DNA of 64,000 nucleotides from Zelopaecilomyces penicillatus (Eukaryota; Ascomycota; Sordariomycetes; Hypocreales; Pseudodiploosporaceae), in NCBI GenBank assembly GCA_005765155.1, contig VCCP01000001.1, positions 2,108,001 through 2,172,000 on the forward strand, given 5' to 3'. How positions within the stretch are numbered: position 1 is the first letter of the stretch; each line of letters begins with the position of its first letter. Made by a program: the position numbers and the translations under genes. The notes beneath the pieces are model-generated. The model did no database searches, was not told the DNA's origin, and saw nothing but the letters and a program-made list of their open reading frames with translations. Below are positions 25,040 to 34,950 of the stretch, piece by piece.

Positions 25040-25741
25040 AGAGTATTTGGACGAGGATAGGCAGCGAGGAAATTTGATGCCAACTCGCACGGATATGGCG
25101 ATGCCAGTCATGGCACGCTTTCAAAGAAAAGTTTTCTTACGCCCCTACTCTTCTTTGTACTTGAACGAATTTTGTTGATAAGGCGATCCACTTTATATAT
25201 TCCCCCCTTGCCAGTTACATGCGCAACTTAGCTCGTAGCACTTTTTCGATGGGTTGTCTTTTGGTGGCTTTGGACTCAAGCTTCTGGACTTTGGCGTTCC
25301 TTTGTTTTCTTTGCGTCAATCTTTTCTCACTGCAGCGGTTGGAGAGAGTGATTGCATTGCAAGCCAGAACGATGTTGCGAACGCTTTATCGTGACTTGTT
25401 TTGTAATGATATAGGGAAAAAGAAATCTGCTCTTCTATTTACGGATCTATTTTCTCTTGGCTTAGAGCCACATGAATTGATAATTTAAGAACCACCTTGC
25501 TCTCAAAGAATGACTTCAAGCACTCCGTAGATACAGCTGTGATACCCGTAATGTAATCAGCCACAATTGATGCGATAGTTGGGTCAGTGTGGCTGGGCTA
25601 TAGACCCCTGTAACGCAGTCACCAGTGGGGGGACCCGCCAAAAAGTCGCAAGAGGCGCATGGTTTTGATAGTCCCTGGTCAGTCAGAAAAAGTTACCTTC
25701 GGCATGCAACCCAACTTCTTACGATACAATTGAAAGTTATC
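25040..25741. other. Intergenic region between DENN and BCD1 genes
   Basis: About 700 nt. The first half is T-rich and probably the DENN 3' untranslated region. A frame at 25219-25488 within it shows no family signature. The second half should hold the BCD1 promoter. Confidence 0.6.
25659..25733 (+). promoter_or_regulatory. Candidate upstream ORF before BCD1
   Basis: A 24-codon frame from ATG 25659 to TGA 25731-25733 ends eight bases before the BCD1 ATG at 25742. The ATG has weak context (CGCATGG, +4 G). If the transcript starts upstream of it, most ribosomes would have to leak past or reinitiate at very short range. Confidence 0.3.
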
Positions 25742-27136
25742 ATGGCAGATCCTCTTCTCACAAGTCTCTGCTCCATATGTTACACATCTACTCCCCGTTA
25801 CAAGTGCCCTCGTTGCAACATCCGCACTTGTTCACTCCCATGCATCAAGAAGCACAAGGCCCGGTCGGACTGCACAGGCGAGCGCGACGCAACTACGTAC
25901 GTCCCCAAGTCGAGACTACGAACACCAGCGGGCATCGACCATGACTACAACTTCCTGCACGGCATCGAGCTAGCCACTGAACGAACAGAGAAACAATTGG
26001 TGGACGAGAAGGGCATTGTGCAGGCCGATGAGCTGCACCCGCTCACGATACAGGAGGTGAAGTGGAAGCCGGGTCGCGATGGCAGGAAGAGGAAGGTTCT
26101 GTTGACGAGGTTGCTGCGGGAGCCAAAGGTGAGGGTATTTGAGAAGTTTCTGGCACAAAAACTAAGAAAGCTCAACACCACCATCCTCTGTGTGCCGATG
26201 GGAATGACGAGGCAGAAAGAGAACAAGACGACACTGAACCGGAAGACAGGTCGTGTCAATTGGCAGGTGGAGTGGATGATGTTTGGCCGGCAAGATTCCG
26301 GTTCCAGCATAGACGACAAAAAAACCACAAGAATGCTGTCAAAAGTCATGGATGACGTGCCGTTGCACCATGCATACCACAACATGCTAGAGGACCAAGC
26401 TAGGTCTCTTGGCCTGCTACAAAAAAAGACGATTGCTGGGTGTGCCCAAAGGCCCCGAGAACCAACTTGGCATTCGGTATCGGGGCCACTGCAGGATCCA
26501 TCCACAGGTACCTGGTTTTCCATCCATACTGCGGATGCTGGCATATGGCCTGATGAAAAAGAAAAGATTCAGCGCCAAAGTCATCAATTCTTCCTTGGAC
26601 ATCCAACGCAGCGAGCGGACCGGCCGACGACAATCACACGACTGGAAGTGGGTGACTGCCTGAGAGATATTCTCACCAACACTAGAGTTTTGGAGTTTCC
26701 AACGGTATACATTTTGAGAAATGGAGAACCTATACCCTCTGGGTTCGTCCTTGGTGCAAAGGACTCCACTGCTGCTGCTTCTGTAGTCAATGCCGTTGCT
26801 TCACAGCATCGACAACACAAGCAGCAGTCCCACCAGCAGGGCATTAAACGCAAGGGCGGACCGTCATATGGCGAAAAACCTTTAGGGTCCTCGAAGAGGA
26901 GGATGGCCGATGGCAAGGGCAAGAATACAGAGGAAGGAGAGGTAGGAAGTGATGAGGGCGAGGCGAATGGGCAATCCGATGATGAGGCGACCTATGGCGA
27001 GCACAGTGGATCTAAGGGATCGACAACTGCTTTGGAAGCTGGGGAGGTGATTGCCGAACAGAGCCTGGGCGAGGACAACGACGATGATGACGATGATGAC
27101 GATTCTACAAGCAGCTCGGGGTCGGATAGTGAATAG
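25742..27136 (+). CDS. BCD1: HIT-type zinc-finger protein, BCD1-like box C/D snoRNP assembly factor
   Basis: A single exon of 464 residues. The N-terminal zf-HIT finger has its ligands at C10, C13, C22, C25, C30, C34, H38 and C44. This finger binds two zinc ions in the family. It is followed by the conserved region RTPAGIDHDYNFLHGIE (about 60-76) and an alpha/beta region that includes EWMMF. Yeast Bcd1 and human ZNHIT6 are nuclear factors needed to accumulate box C/D snoRNAs, which guide rRNA 2'-O-methylation. The C-terminal 120 residues are disordered and end in an acidic run (DDDDDDDD, then a Ser-rich end), common in nucleolar proteins. The frame is open further upstream to 25625 but lacks an ATG there. 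The ATG at 25742 sits right before the finger as in homologues. Confidence 0.92.
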   Translation: MADPLLTSLCSICYTSTPRYKCPRCNIRTCSLPCIKKHKARSDCTGERDATTYVPKSRLRTPAGIDHDYNFLHGIELATERTEKQLVDEKGIVQADELHPLTIQEVKWKPGRDGRKRKVLLTRLLREPKVRVFEKFLAQKLRKLNTTILCVPMGMTRQKENKTTLNRKTGRVNWQVEWMMFGRQDSGSSIDDKKTTRMLSKVMDDVPLHHAYHNMLEDQARSLGLLQKKTIAGCAQRPREPTWHSVSGPLQDPSTGTWFSIHTADAGIWPDEKEKIQRQSHQFFLGHPTQRADRPTTITRLEVGDCLRDILTNTRVLEFPTVYILRNGEPIPSGFVLGAKDSTAAASVVNAVASQHRQHKQQSHQQGIKRKGGPSYGEKPLGSSKRRMADGKGKNTEEGEVGSDEGEANGQSDDEATYGEHSGSKGSTTALEAGEVIAEQSLGEDNDDDDDDDDSTSSSGSDSE

Positions 27137-27744
27137 TTGAAGCGTTGGGAGGGCCCCTTGATTTGATCGACTACTGTCACTGTAGACGTTTTTGTACTTT
27201 TTTGTTTTCTCCGGCCTTTTTTCACTAGTATGATACCTGAGACTGTGTACTATTAGTTGCCCTTTGATAATTTAAGAGGCATAGTAATCCGTTTTTCTCT
27301 CAATGACATGAAATTGCGTGCCTTGAGTAGAAACATGGTGTTTGGTCTAACTCAACTGAGTCTGTTGAGGGACAACGCGGTCCTGCGCCACGATGCTGTA
27401 AGCTACAGCGGGGTGTTTGCCTGAAACATTGCCCTTGCAGTGGATGCCCTGTGGGGCTCAAGCCTAACCTACCATCTTCAACAACCAACATCAACAACTC
27501 CAACTCCAACGACGTCAACCACCGCCTGTACCCTTATTTCCCTAGCCAGGGCTGCATCTTCTCATCGAATCGACGCCCGAAGCCCGTACGAGTAAACATA
27601 GAGACAAGAAAATCGAGGAGGAGGGCGAGTCTGGCACTAATTGTCCTTCCGAAAGCAGCCTCCGCCTTTCGACCGCGCATTATGATAGAGTAGAGCCCTC
27701 GTAATCGCCTCGAAGCACCCTCCCTTCCGCCCCCGACAGCCAAA
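27137..27744. other. Intergenic region between BCD1 and SEC6
   Basis: About 600 nt between two genes in the same direction. It holds the BCD1 3' end and the SEC6 promoter. A CAAC/TCAACA-rich tract at 27475-27520 resembles a leader. I see no gene in it. Confidence 0.6.
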
Positions 27745-30003
27745 ATGGACGACACGCCGGCGCCCAAGCTGTCAGATCTGCTCCGGCACCCAGACGATAT
27801 GGACAAAATTCCAGCGCTGAAGCTTGAATTCTCCCGCAAAAAGGGCGCCGTTGACGGACAGCTGCGCAATGGACTCCGCGATCAGCTCGAGACAACGCAG
27901 TCAGGCATGACGGGGCTTAGTGACGGGCAGAAGACGGTGCAGCTCATTAAAGAGGAGATGATGAGGATAGATAAGCTGTGTTCCGAGTCCCAGACCATGA
28001 TCAAAGACTTTGCTAGCATCAACCTGGTGTCGCAGGCGCACCGCAACTTCGGCGCTGTCGAGACGATGCGCCACGACCTCGATACGTTCAACGACAGACT
28101 GGTTGTCGTGGAGGGCATGCTGCGCGAGGATGAGGAGGATAAGGAGAACATGCCCAACCTGCTGCCCTGCCATTATGAGCTGACGCAGCTACGCAACATC
28201 CGAGACGATGCCATGGAGCAGATACAGAGGGCCGAAGACCCTAGCTTCGAGGCCACCTTGGAAGATTACTTTGCGAAGCTCGATGATACCATTGACTGGT
28301 TTGACGATCATGTTGGGCTGCTAGCCATGAACCTAATTAACCTCGTCCTCGGTGACAATAACGGCCTGGTGGTACGCTTCGCCGTCGTCATCGATGCCGA
28401 GGAGAAGAGCGATCAGCGGGTCATGGCGCTACAGGAGGCACTCAAGGACCACGAAGAAATGGCAGCTCGTTTCCAGGGCATTACCGACGGTGCCAAAAAA
28501 GTTCGCGGCTACAAGGACAAGTTCCTGCAGGCCATCAGGTTGTACGCTGAGCCGCAGTTTGAGCAGGCGCGAGAGGAATTTCTTGACGATCCGACGCGGC
28601 TAGAGAAGATAATGAAGTGGTTCTTCAATGACCTTAACGCTGTCAAGATTGGCATGACGCCGCTGGCGCCGCGGCGCTGGAAGATTGCCAGAACCTACGC
28701 CAATATCTACCACAAGCTCATGCACGACTTCCTGACAGGCATGGTCGACGATCCCGAGGGCAGCTCAGCGCACACACTCGAGATTATCAGTTTCCCCGAC
28801 AAGTATTATAAGAAGATGGCCAAGATTGGTTTTCGCCAGGAGGACCTAACGCCGCACGTCATTGACAACCGTGAGGCCGAGCTAGTCAGGGACTTCCGGC
28901 AGCTCATTATCAAGTTCCTCGATGAGTGGATCGACAACATCTTCACGCAGGAGAAACGGGACTTTGCAGAACGTAACACCGAGGGCTCAAATCTAGACCA
29001 GGATGAGTATGGATATTACAGAACCAAAAATCTGGTGGCTCTCTGGAGAATGCTGCGCGAGCAGGTCGACGCGGCTATCAACTCGCAGCGTGCTGATGTG
29101 GTCGAGGGCGTCATCGAGGCTATGTTTCTGCGGCTGCGCAGTCGGCAGCAGTCGTGGCAGCGCATGCTCGAGGATGAGGCTGATCGTTACGAATCCGGCA
29201 AGATGCCGGACCTTGAAGGTTTCCAGGCGCTGCAAGACTGGCTGGTGGCTACGGCCAACGACCAGATCGCCTGCATCGACGACAATGAGGATGAGAACCG
29301 CCTGGGCTACCTGACGAGCTTCCGACAGAAGTTTGAGGGGCACGTTAGCCCGCAGTACCTGGAGCGCGCGGAGCAGGAGCTCAACTCCTTGCGCGACGGC
29401 TACGTCGACTTCAGCACCTGGTGCATCGCCAAGTTCGCCCACCTCGTCTTCTCCGTCGATTTCAGGACCGTGATGCCCGACTTCTTCACAACTCGCTGGT
29501 ACTCCAACACGGCCATGAAGCAGATGGTTGTGACGTTTGAGGAGTACGTCAACGAGTACCGCCAGGCGCTGCACCATTCCCTCGTCGATATCTTCGTCGA
29601 GATCTTCGCCGATGAACTACTGGTGCGCTACCTCTCCGCCGTCCGCAACAAAGGCGCGCGTTTCCGCCGCGCCGACCCTTTCCGCGACAAGCTCTTCAAC
29701 GACATCGCCACCGCCTTTGAATACTTCTCCTCCCTGGCTAGTCCTGACGTCGCCGCCTCCGTCAAGCAGACCTGGCGTGTTACTGAGCCCTTCCTCGGCC
29801 TACTCTCCGCCGATCGCGACGCTGTTGCAGAAGACTTTGCTGCTTTCAAGGCTACATACTGGGATCTGCAGCTCAGCTGGGTCGAGGCGGTGCTCCGCTC
29901 CAGGGACGACTTTGAGCGCTCCATGCTCAACGCTGTCAAGGCGAGGGCTGCGCAGATTGAAGTGGTGCGTGGTGTAGAGACCATCATGGCCAAGGTCAAG
30001 TAA
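27745..30003 (+). CDS. SEC6: Exocyst complex component Sec6
   Basis: A single uninterrupted exon of 752 residues, the usual length for fungal Sec6. The exocyst tethers secretory vesicles to the plasma membrane at growth sites, here presumably the hyphal tip. The N-terminal third is a helical coiled-coil region (about 25-130, for example LIKEEMMRIDKLCSESQ) that assembles with Sec8 and other subunits. The rest matches the helical-bundle Sec6 domain, with recognisable segments such as GLLAMNLINLV (about 192-202), PRRWKIARTYANIYH (about 311-325), the EYGYYRTKNLVALWRMLREQ block (about 424-443) and FTTRWYSN near 590. The ATG has a strong context (CAAAATGG). The downstream neighbour EDE1 is convergent and also acts at the cell cortex. 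Confidence 0.95.
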   Translation: MDDTPAPKLSDLLRHPDDMDKIPALKLEFSRKKGAVDGQLRNGLRDQLETTQSGMTGLSDGQKTVQLIKEEMMRIDKLCSESQTMIKDFASINLVSQAHRNFGAVETMRHDLDTFNDRLVVVEGMLREDEEDKENMPNLLPCHYELTQLRNIRDDAMEQIQRAEDPSFEATLEDYFAKLDDTIDWFDDHVGLLAMNLINLVLGDNNGLVVRFAVVIDAEEKSDQRVMALQEALKDHEEMAARFQGITDGAKKVRGYKDKFLQAIRLYAEPQFEQAREEFLDDPTRLEKIMKWFFNDLNAVKIGMTPLAPRRWKIARTYANIYHKLMHDFLTGMVDDPEGSSAHTLEIISFPDKYYKKMAKIGFRQEDLTPHVIDNREAELVRDFRQLIIKFLDEWIDNIFTQEKRDFAERNTEGSNLDQDEYGYYRTKNLVALWRMLREQVDAAINSQRADVVEGVIEAMFLRLRSRQQSWQRMLEDEADRYESGKMPDLEGFQALQDWLVATANDQIACIDDNEDENRLGYLTSFRQKFEGHVSPQYLERAEQELNSLRDGYVDFSTWCIAKFAHLVFSVDFRTVMPDFFTTRWYSNTAMKQMVVTFEEYVNEYRQALHHSLVDIFVEIFADELLVRYLSAVRNKGARFRRADPFRDKLFNDIATAFEYFSSLASPDVAASVKQTWRVTEPFLGLLSADRDAVAEDFAAFKATYWDLQLSWVEAVLRSRDDFERSMLNAVKARAAQIEVVRGVETIMAKVK

Positions 30004-30889
30004 ATTGTGTGCACAATGGATTGGCCTGCCGCGATTTACAAACTAGAGATGCGAGTGGACTTGAATGACTTTGCATCTTCAATTCTTAGTTTCGATGAAT
30101 TAGAAAGCGCTTCTTTCTTTCTTTCCTTCTAACTCAAAACAGGGGGAGCATGCGGGAATACAGTCATGACAGACGGGACAAAAAAGGGGAGCGGGACTGG
30201 TAAGGGTTCAATGACACGATTAGATAGAGATATATCACTGTCATGTTAGCGACGTGTTCTATTATTTCGTAATTTATTTTTATATACCATGATTCGAATT
30301 GATCATTTTGCAAGCGTGCTGGGTGGGCACTGTCGCCTTTGCTTTGCGTCAACAGCAGCATTTTTTACTTTTCATGCCAGAAAACTTTACGAGGAGAATA
30401 TCACACACCAAGTGAAAAATGCCCAATAGAAAAGATGTATGCGATTTTAAGAGGCAAAACGAGGCCACTTCAATCTCATTAAAATGACAAATGAACAAAG
30501 AAAGCCCAACGCAGCGTACACAAAGTGTCCGTTTCCCCCTTTACTTAATCTACTAGCTGTTCCCCTCCTCCAATATTTCTCCTGTGCATCCAACTCTCTC
30601 CCCCCCCGACGAGAAGCAAAAATGATAATCGCTCACAAAAAGAACCACAAAAGCAAAGCACAGGCTGACAAACTGCGCCGGATTTTGGCCGACACAATTG
30701 GGTAATAGAAAAGCTCATCAACCATCAAACGACGACATGGGAAAAGAGGAGAAAAGAAACCCGGGTGCGTGTTCAGAAATGCCACAACAAATGGACGGTA
30801 TAAAGGAGAGCTAGTCTGGTCGCCCAGTGCTCCATTGAGTAAGGGCGCTAGCCCAAATCATATGCATCGTAATATCCTCTAGACATTGT
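30004..30889. other. Convergent intergenic region between SEC6 and EDE1
   Basis: Nearly 900 nt of AT-rich sequence between two stop codons. It contains T-rich and A-rich runs that fit two 3' untranslated regions. I see no coding frame with support. Confidence 0.6.
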
Positions 30890-33800
30890 CTACGACTGGC
30901 TAGCTAGATAATTGGCAGCCTACAAGCAAAACAAACAAAGGGTTAGTCCCGGCAACTCAGAGTTAAGACAGGATATAGACGTATCGCGGATGACTTACCT
31001 TTTCCAAGTTGTAATTATATTTTTCAAGAGCAGCCAGAGCAGCTGGGCGGGTGTAGCCCATGCCGGTGAGATTCTTTAGGATTGGATCATCATGCTCTCC
31101 TTGTTCAGTGAGCGCGCGACCAGGGGCGGAAGGGCGAGAATCGACATTGTCTTCTTTTGCAGTGGTTGTGCTATTGTTCATTGATGAGGCAGCCCCCGGG
31201 TTAGGAGAGTCAAGACCAGAGAAGATTGCATCCCAGTCATTGGGATCGGCCCCTTTCTGTTGAGTGCTTCCGCCTTGACCAGATACGCCTACTGCCGAAT
31301 TCGATGAAATAAAGTCGAAACTACTCTCATTTCCAAAAGCAGTGGATTCACTCTTGGCTTGGCTGGCTGGGGGGCTGCTATCAAACATTGGGTTGAAATC
31401 ATCTAGCCCAGACCGAGAGATATTGGCGAAGTCGTCGTCGGCTGACCCTTCCTTGGCATCTTCAAGACCTTCAAAATCATCGTCCAGGTCATCAAAAGCT
31501 CCCTTGACGGGAGGGTTAGGGGGGAGAATTTGACTGGCAGATGGCGTCGGCCCAGAGGGTGCAGAGCCGAAGAAGATATCATCTGCAGACGATTCATGCG
31601 ACGTTCCGCCGTTATTATTAGTTATGGTAGCGGGTGAAGATGGCAATTCGGCGCTACTGTGCATGTTAGTAAGTTCCAACAAACAAGTTATGAATCTGTC
31701 TTCGCTGAAGGGAAAGACAGGTGGGCATACCTAGAGATCAAGGCAGGCTCCGCAGCGAGTGCTGGTTCCTTGGCAGCCTCCGAAGAAACGGGTTCAAAAG
31801 GTTCGGTGCTCGAGAGGTTGGAATCCAAGCCATGTTCCGTAATCGATGCTTTCTTTCCCTTGTTCTCTGGCGATGCAGGTGCAAAATCATCCTCAAAACC
31901 ACCCCGTTCACTATCCGAGTCCGAATCGTCGTCCCGTTCCAGCTCTGAGATTGGCGGGAACTCCGTGGCAAAGGTTGGCGTCGACGTCACAGTGTCTGTA
32001 GTGGCCACGCCTTTTGTCTTTGATGTGGTAAAGGCGGCAAACGCGTTGTCAAAGTCCGCTTTGGCCTTGGCTTGGTCATTGCTATCAAAGGAGGCGGAGG
32101 CCCCAGCGACACTGCCATCGGTCTCCGCAGGCCTTGGTGTACCCTCTCCCGGAGAAGCGGGCATGGGGGTGCTGCCGGGAGTGTCATGCTGCTCCGTATT
32201 GTCATCGGCCAATGTCACTGCAGGAACTGTGCCAGCATCGTCTCCGCTGAGGCTCGTGATAGGGAAAGGATATGCGCCGTTTGCTGAACTTCCAGCGCGA
32301 GAGGCTGGAGGAGAGACATGTCGTGACGAAGACAATGACTCTGGGGGCTCAGAGAAGGGTAGGAAGCTCGGAGTAATCTGTCTCGACTCTGGTGGAGCAG
32401 GGGGCTCGGCTGCCAAATTTGCGTGACGGCCAATGGCTGCCGACATGGACGCATTAGAGAAGGAGCCTGCACTGGCTGAGGATGCTCCCGTATGTTGCTG
32501 CTTGAAGGCTGCCACAGGTGGTGGTGGCGTGTTGGTGGAACTGCGAGGACCGGACGGACCAAAGACTTCATCAAATGACCTGTCCGAAGAGAAAGTCCTG
32601 GCCGGTGGTGACGCAAATACCCCCATGATGTCTGTGCTTGCCGATCGCTTGAAGAAGGGGTTATTCCCGCTGGCTGTGGACAGGGCTGGGCTAGCGACTT
32701 GGGCTGATGTAGACACTGGTGAGCCCGACTCGGCCTGACGTGAGGCCTCGTCGCTACTCTTGACGAGCATTTCAACTTCTGCCTTCGACTTGTCTCGTTC
32801 GCCCTCAGTGGTAGACAATTGCTTCTTGTTGATGGCAACTAGCCCCTTCTGTTGTCTAGCCTCAAGCTTCAATTTCTCAATCTGAGGCTTCAGCTGAGCA
32901 ATCTCTGCATTGGCCACGCGAATCTTTTCCCTCAAACTCCCATTTTCTTGTTGGTCAACCTGTAGTGCAGCTGACACTTGCTGGTGCTGAGTTTGCACAT
33001 CACGATATGTCCCTTCTAGAGACATGCACTCTTCTTGGAGCCTTTTGGTGTCAGCGCGAGACTTTCTCAGCTGGTCTTCCAAGGCTTGTGTGTCTTGTGC
33101 TTCTTTCTCATACAACTGTCGAAGCTGAGCTAGCCGCTGCTCAAAGTTTTGCTTCTGGGAGTTGGTTTGGTTGAGGTCGTGCTGAACAGTAGTCCGTTTG
33201 GCTTGGACTTCTTGGGTCTGCTTTGAGAGGGAGGTGATTTGATTGGAAAGATTGGCAAGCTCAGTAGTTTCTCCAGTAATCTTGCTTGCCTCAGCATCAT
33301 GGTCCGACAGCAGGTCCTCTGAGGCACTTCGTTGTAACGACTGCCCAGATGGTCTGCTCTCGCCTGTAGGTTGCCCAGCTAGACCACGGCCAAAAGAAGA
33401 GGCGGGCGTAAACGGTCTAAACGATGTTGTGGGAGAGGACGGCTTGATAGGAGAAGTAGGTGACAAAACAGAGCCTCCCGCAAAGGGATCGTTGGCATTC
33501 GAACCTCCCGTGGACATACTCATCTGATGAGGAGCTGTAGGAGCAAGACTGGGTGTAGAGGAGTCCAAGCCAAACAGGTCTTCAAGGGCGGACTTTGGTG
33601 CTGGTGGCGCGGGTTGGCTCATAGGCGGAGGGTCGAAAGCAGAGAGAGCGGCAGGTGGGCGAGATCGGTTGCGTATGCTGGGTGGGATGAGGTTTGAAGG
33701 AAGCGTAGTGGGCAATGGAATCGCCCGTCCGCTACGCTGCTGCCGAATCAAATACATGGCAACAGCAAATCCTTCCCGGGTGAGGCATCCCTGAGAATCG

Positions 33801-34950
33801 AAGTCGGCAAGGTCCCAGATCTGGGCTAGGCTGTCTTCCGGAAGGTTGGACTGGCTGAGGAATGGAACAGCTTCTTCTCCTGTAATGAAGCCTTTGCCCT
33901 GCTTATCGAAGTCTGCATAAATCTGATCAAACCTTGCCTTGTCGGCGGGAGTGATGAGCCAGTCGTTGGAGTTGGGACCAGTGGTCTGGGCTGACATGGG
34001 GGGACGCCCAAGTGGGCTGCCAGTTCTCGCCTGAGCCGATCCGCTCAACTGTCGAGGAATAGCTGGTATGCCAGTGCTAACAGGGGACTGTCGTGCTGAT
34101 ATGCCCGAGCTTCGCATGGTTGCTGCCTCGTATAGGCCTGGGGGCAAAACAGTGGGCAGAGCTCGGAGGGCGCCGGTTTTTGTAGAGGTAAGGAGATGCA
34201 TGGCAATGACAAACTCGGGCAAAACCAGTGCACCGCGCTGCTCAGTATCAGCCAGCCCCCATATCCTCCCCAGGATCTCATTAGGCAGTCCTGACTTATC
34301 GAATATTTGCCTAGCCTGGTCTCCAGGAAGCATATTCGCTTGCAAGGGTTGACGTTCGAACAAACCCGCATACTGTGCGACTTTGTCTGGTGTCAACGGA
34401 GGGATTCGAATAGGCCCACCGGAGTTCTGTGCTTGAAGGGTTGCAGCGGCAGGTTGTGGTGAGCTCACGGTTGGGGGCGGCCAGATACCATCGAATCGTG
34501 GGATAGGCCCTGGCTGAAGAGCTACTTCCGGTGTTGGTTCTCGGCCAGCCTGGGCATGGCCGATGAGGCGAAGCACGATACCAAACCCAGCCGGTGTCAG
34601 GAAGCCACGGTTCTCCTTATCAGCAATCTGCCAAATCTATAGGGGAGGTGCTAAGTCAGCTAGGGAACAGATAGGAGGGTTGAGAAAAGATGTATCCACC
34701 AACCTCACCCAGGACGCGGGAATCAAGACGTGTCTTTTCAAAGAACTTGACGGCTATCTCGCCGGTGACAACACCAACGCCATCAGTGTCAGCTTGTCGA
34801 AATAGCTGGCCGTAAATGCGCTTCTCTTCGGGAGTCAGGTTGAGGTTGGGCGCGGCTAGAAACAGCACAGGTTAGATGGATAGGGATGACAAAACGAGGA
34901 GCACGAGGACGTGACAACTTACCGGAATCCATGCCAGTAGCCCCGGACAT
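30890..34950 (-). CDS. EDE1: EDE1/EPS15-like endocytic scaffold with three EH domains and a UBA domain
   Basis: Five exons (34950-34923, 34855-34704, 34636-31731, 31656-30999, 30919-30890) encode 1257 residues. EH domains lie at about 12-95, 140-215 and 286-365. Each has the helix-loop-helix pattern, such as LGEIWQIAD, LGRIWGLAD and AQIWDLAD. A coiled coil spans about 512-690. Low-complexity Ser/Pro sequence follows, with one internal NPF (GNNPFFKR) and acidic patches. A UBA domain ends the protein (about 1210-1254, MGYTRPAALAALEKYNYNLEKAANYLAS). EH domains bind NPF motifs of coat proteins, and UBA binds ubiquitinated cargo. Yeast Ede1 starts clathrin endocytic sites. The last nine residues, which finish the UBA helix, sit in a separate 30-nt exon. 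The second intron uses a weak donor, GTTGGT, but its phase is fixed by the EH consensus. Confidence 0.95.

Noticed and set aside
25219..25488. 89-codon frame with hydrophobic segment after the DENN gene
   Set aside because: It lies in the T-rich 3' region of the DENN transcript; T-richness by itself gives Leu/Phe-rich translations.
31659..32426. 255-codon plus-strand frame
   Set aside because: It is antisense to the Ser-rich region of EDE1, which has clear domains on both sides in the minus frame.
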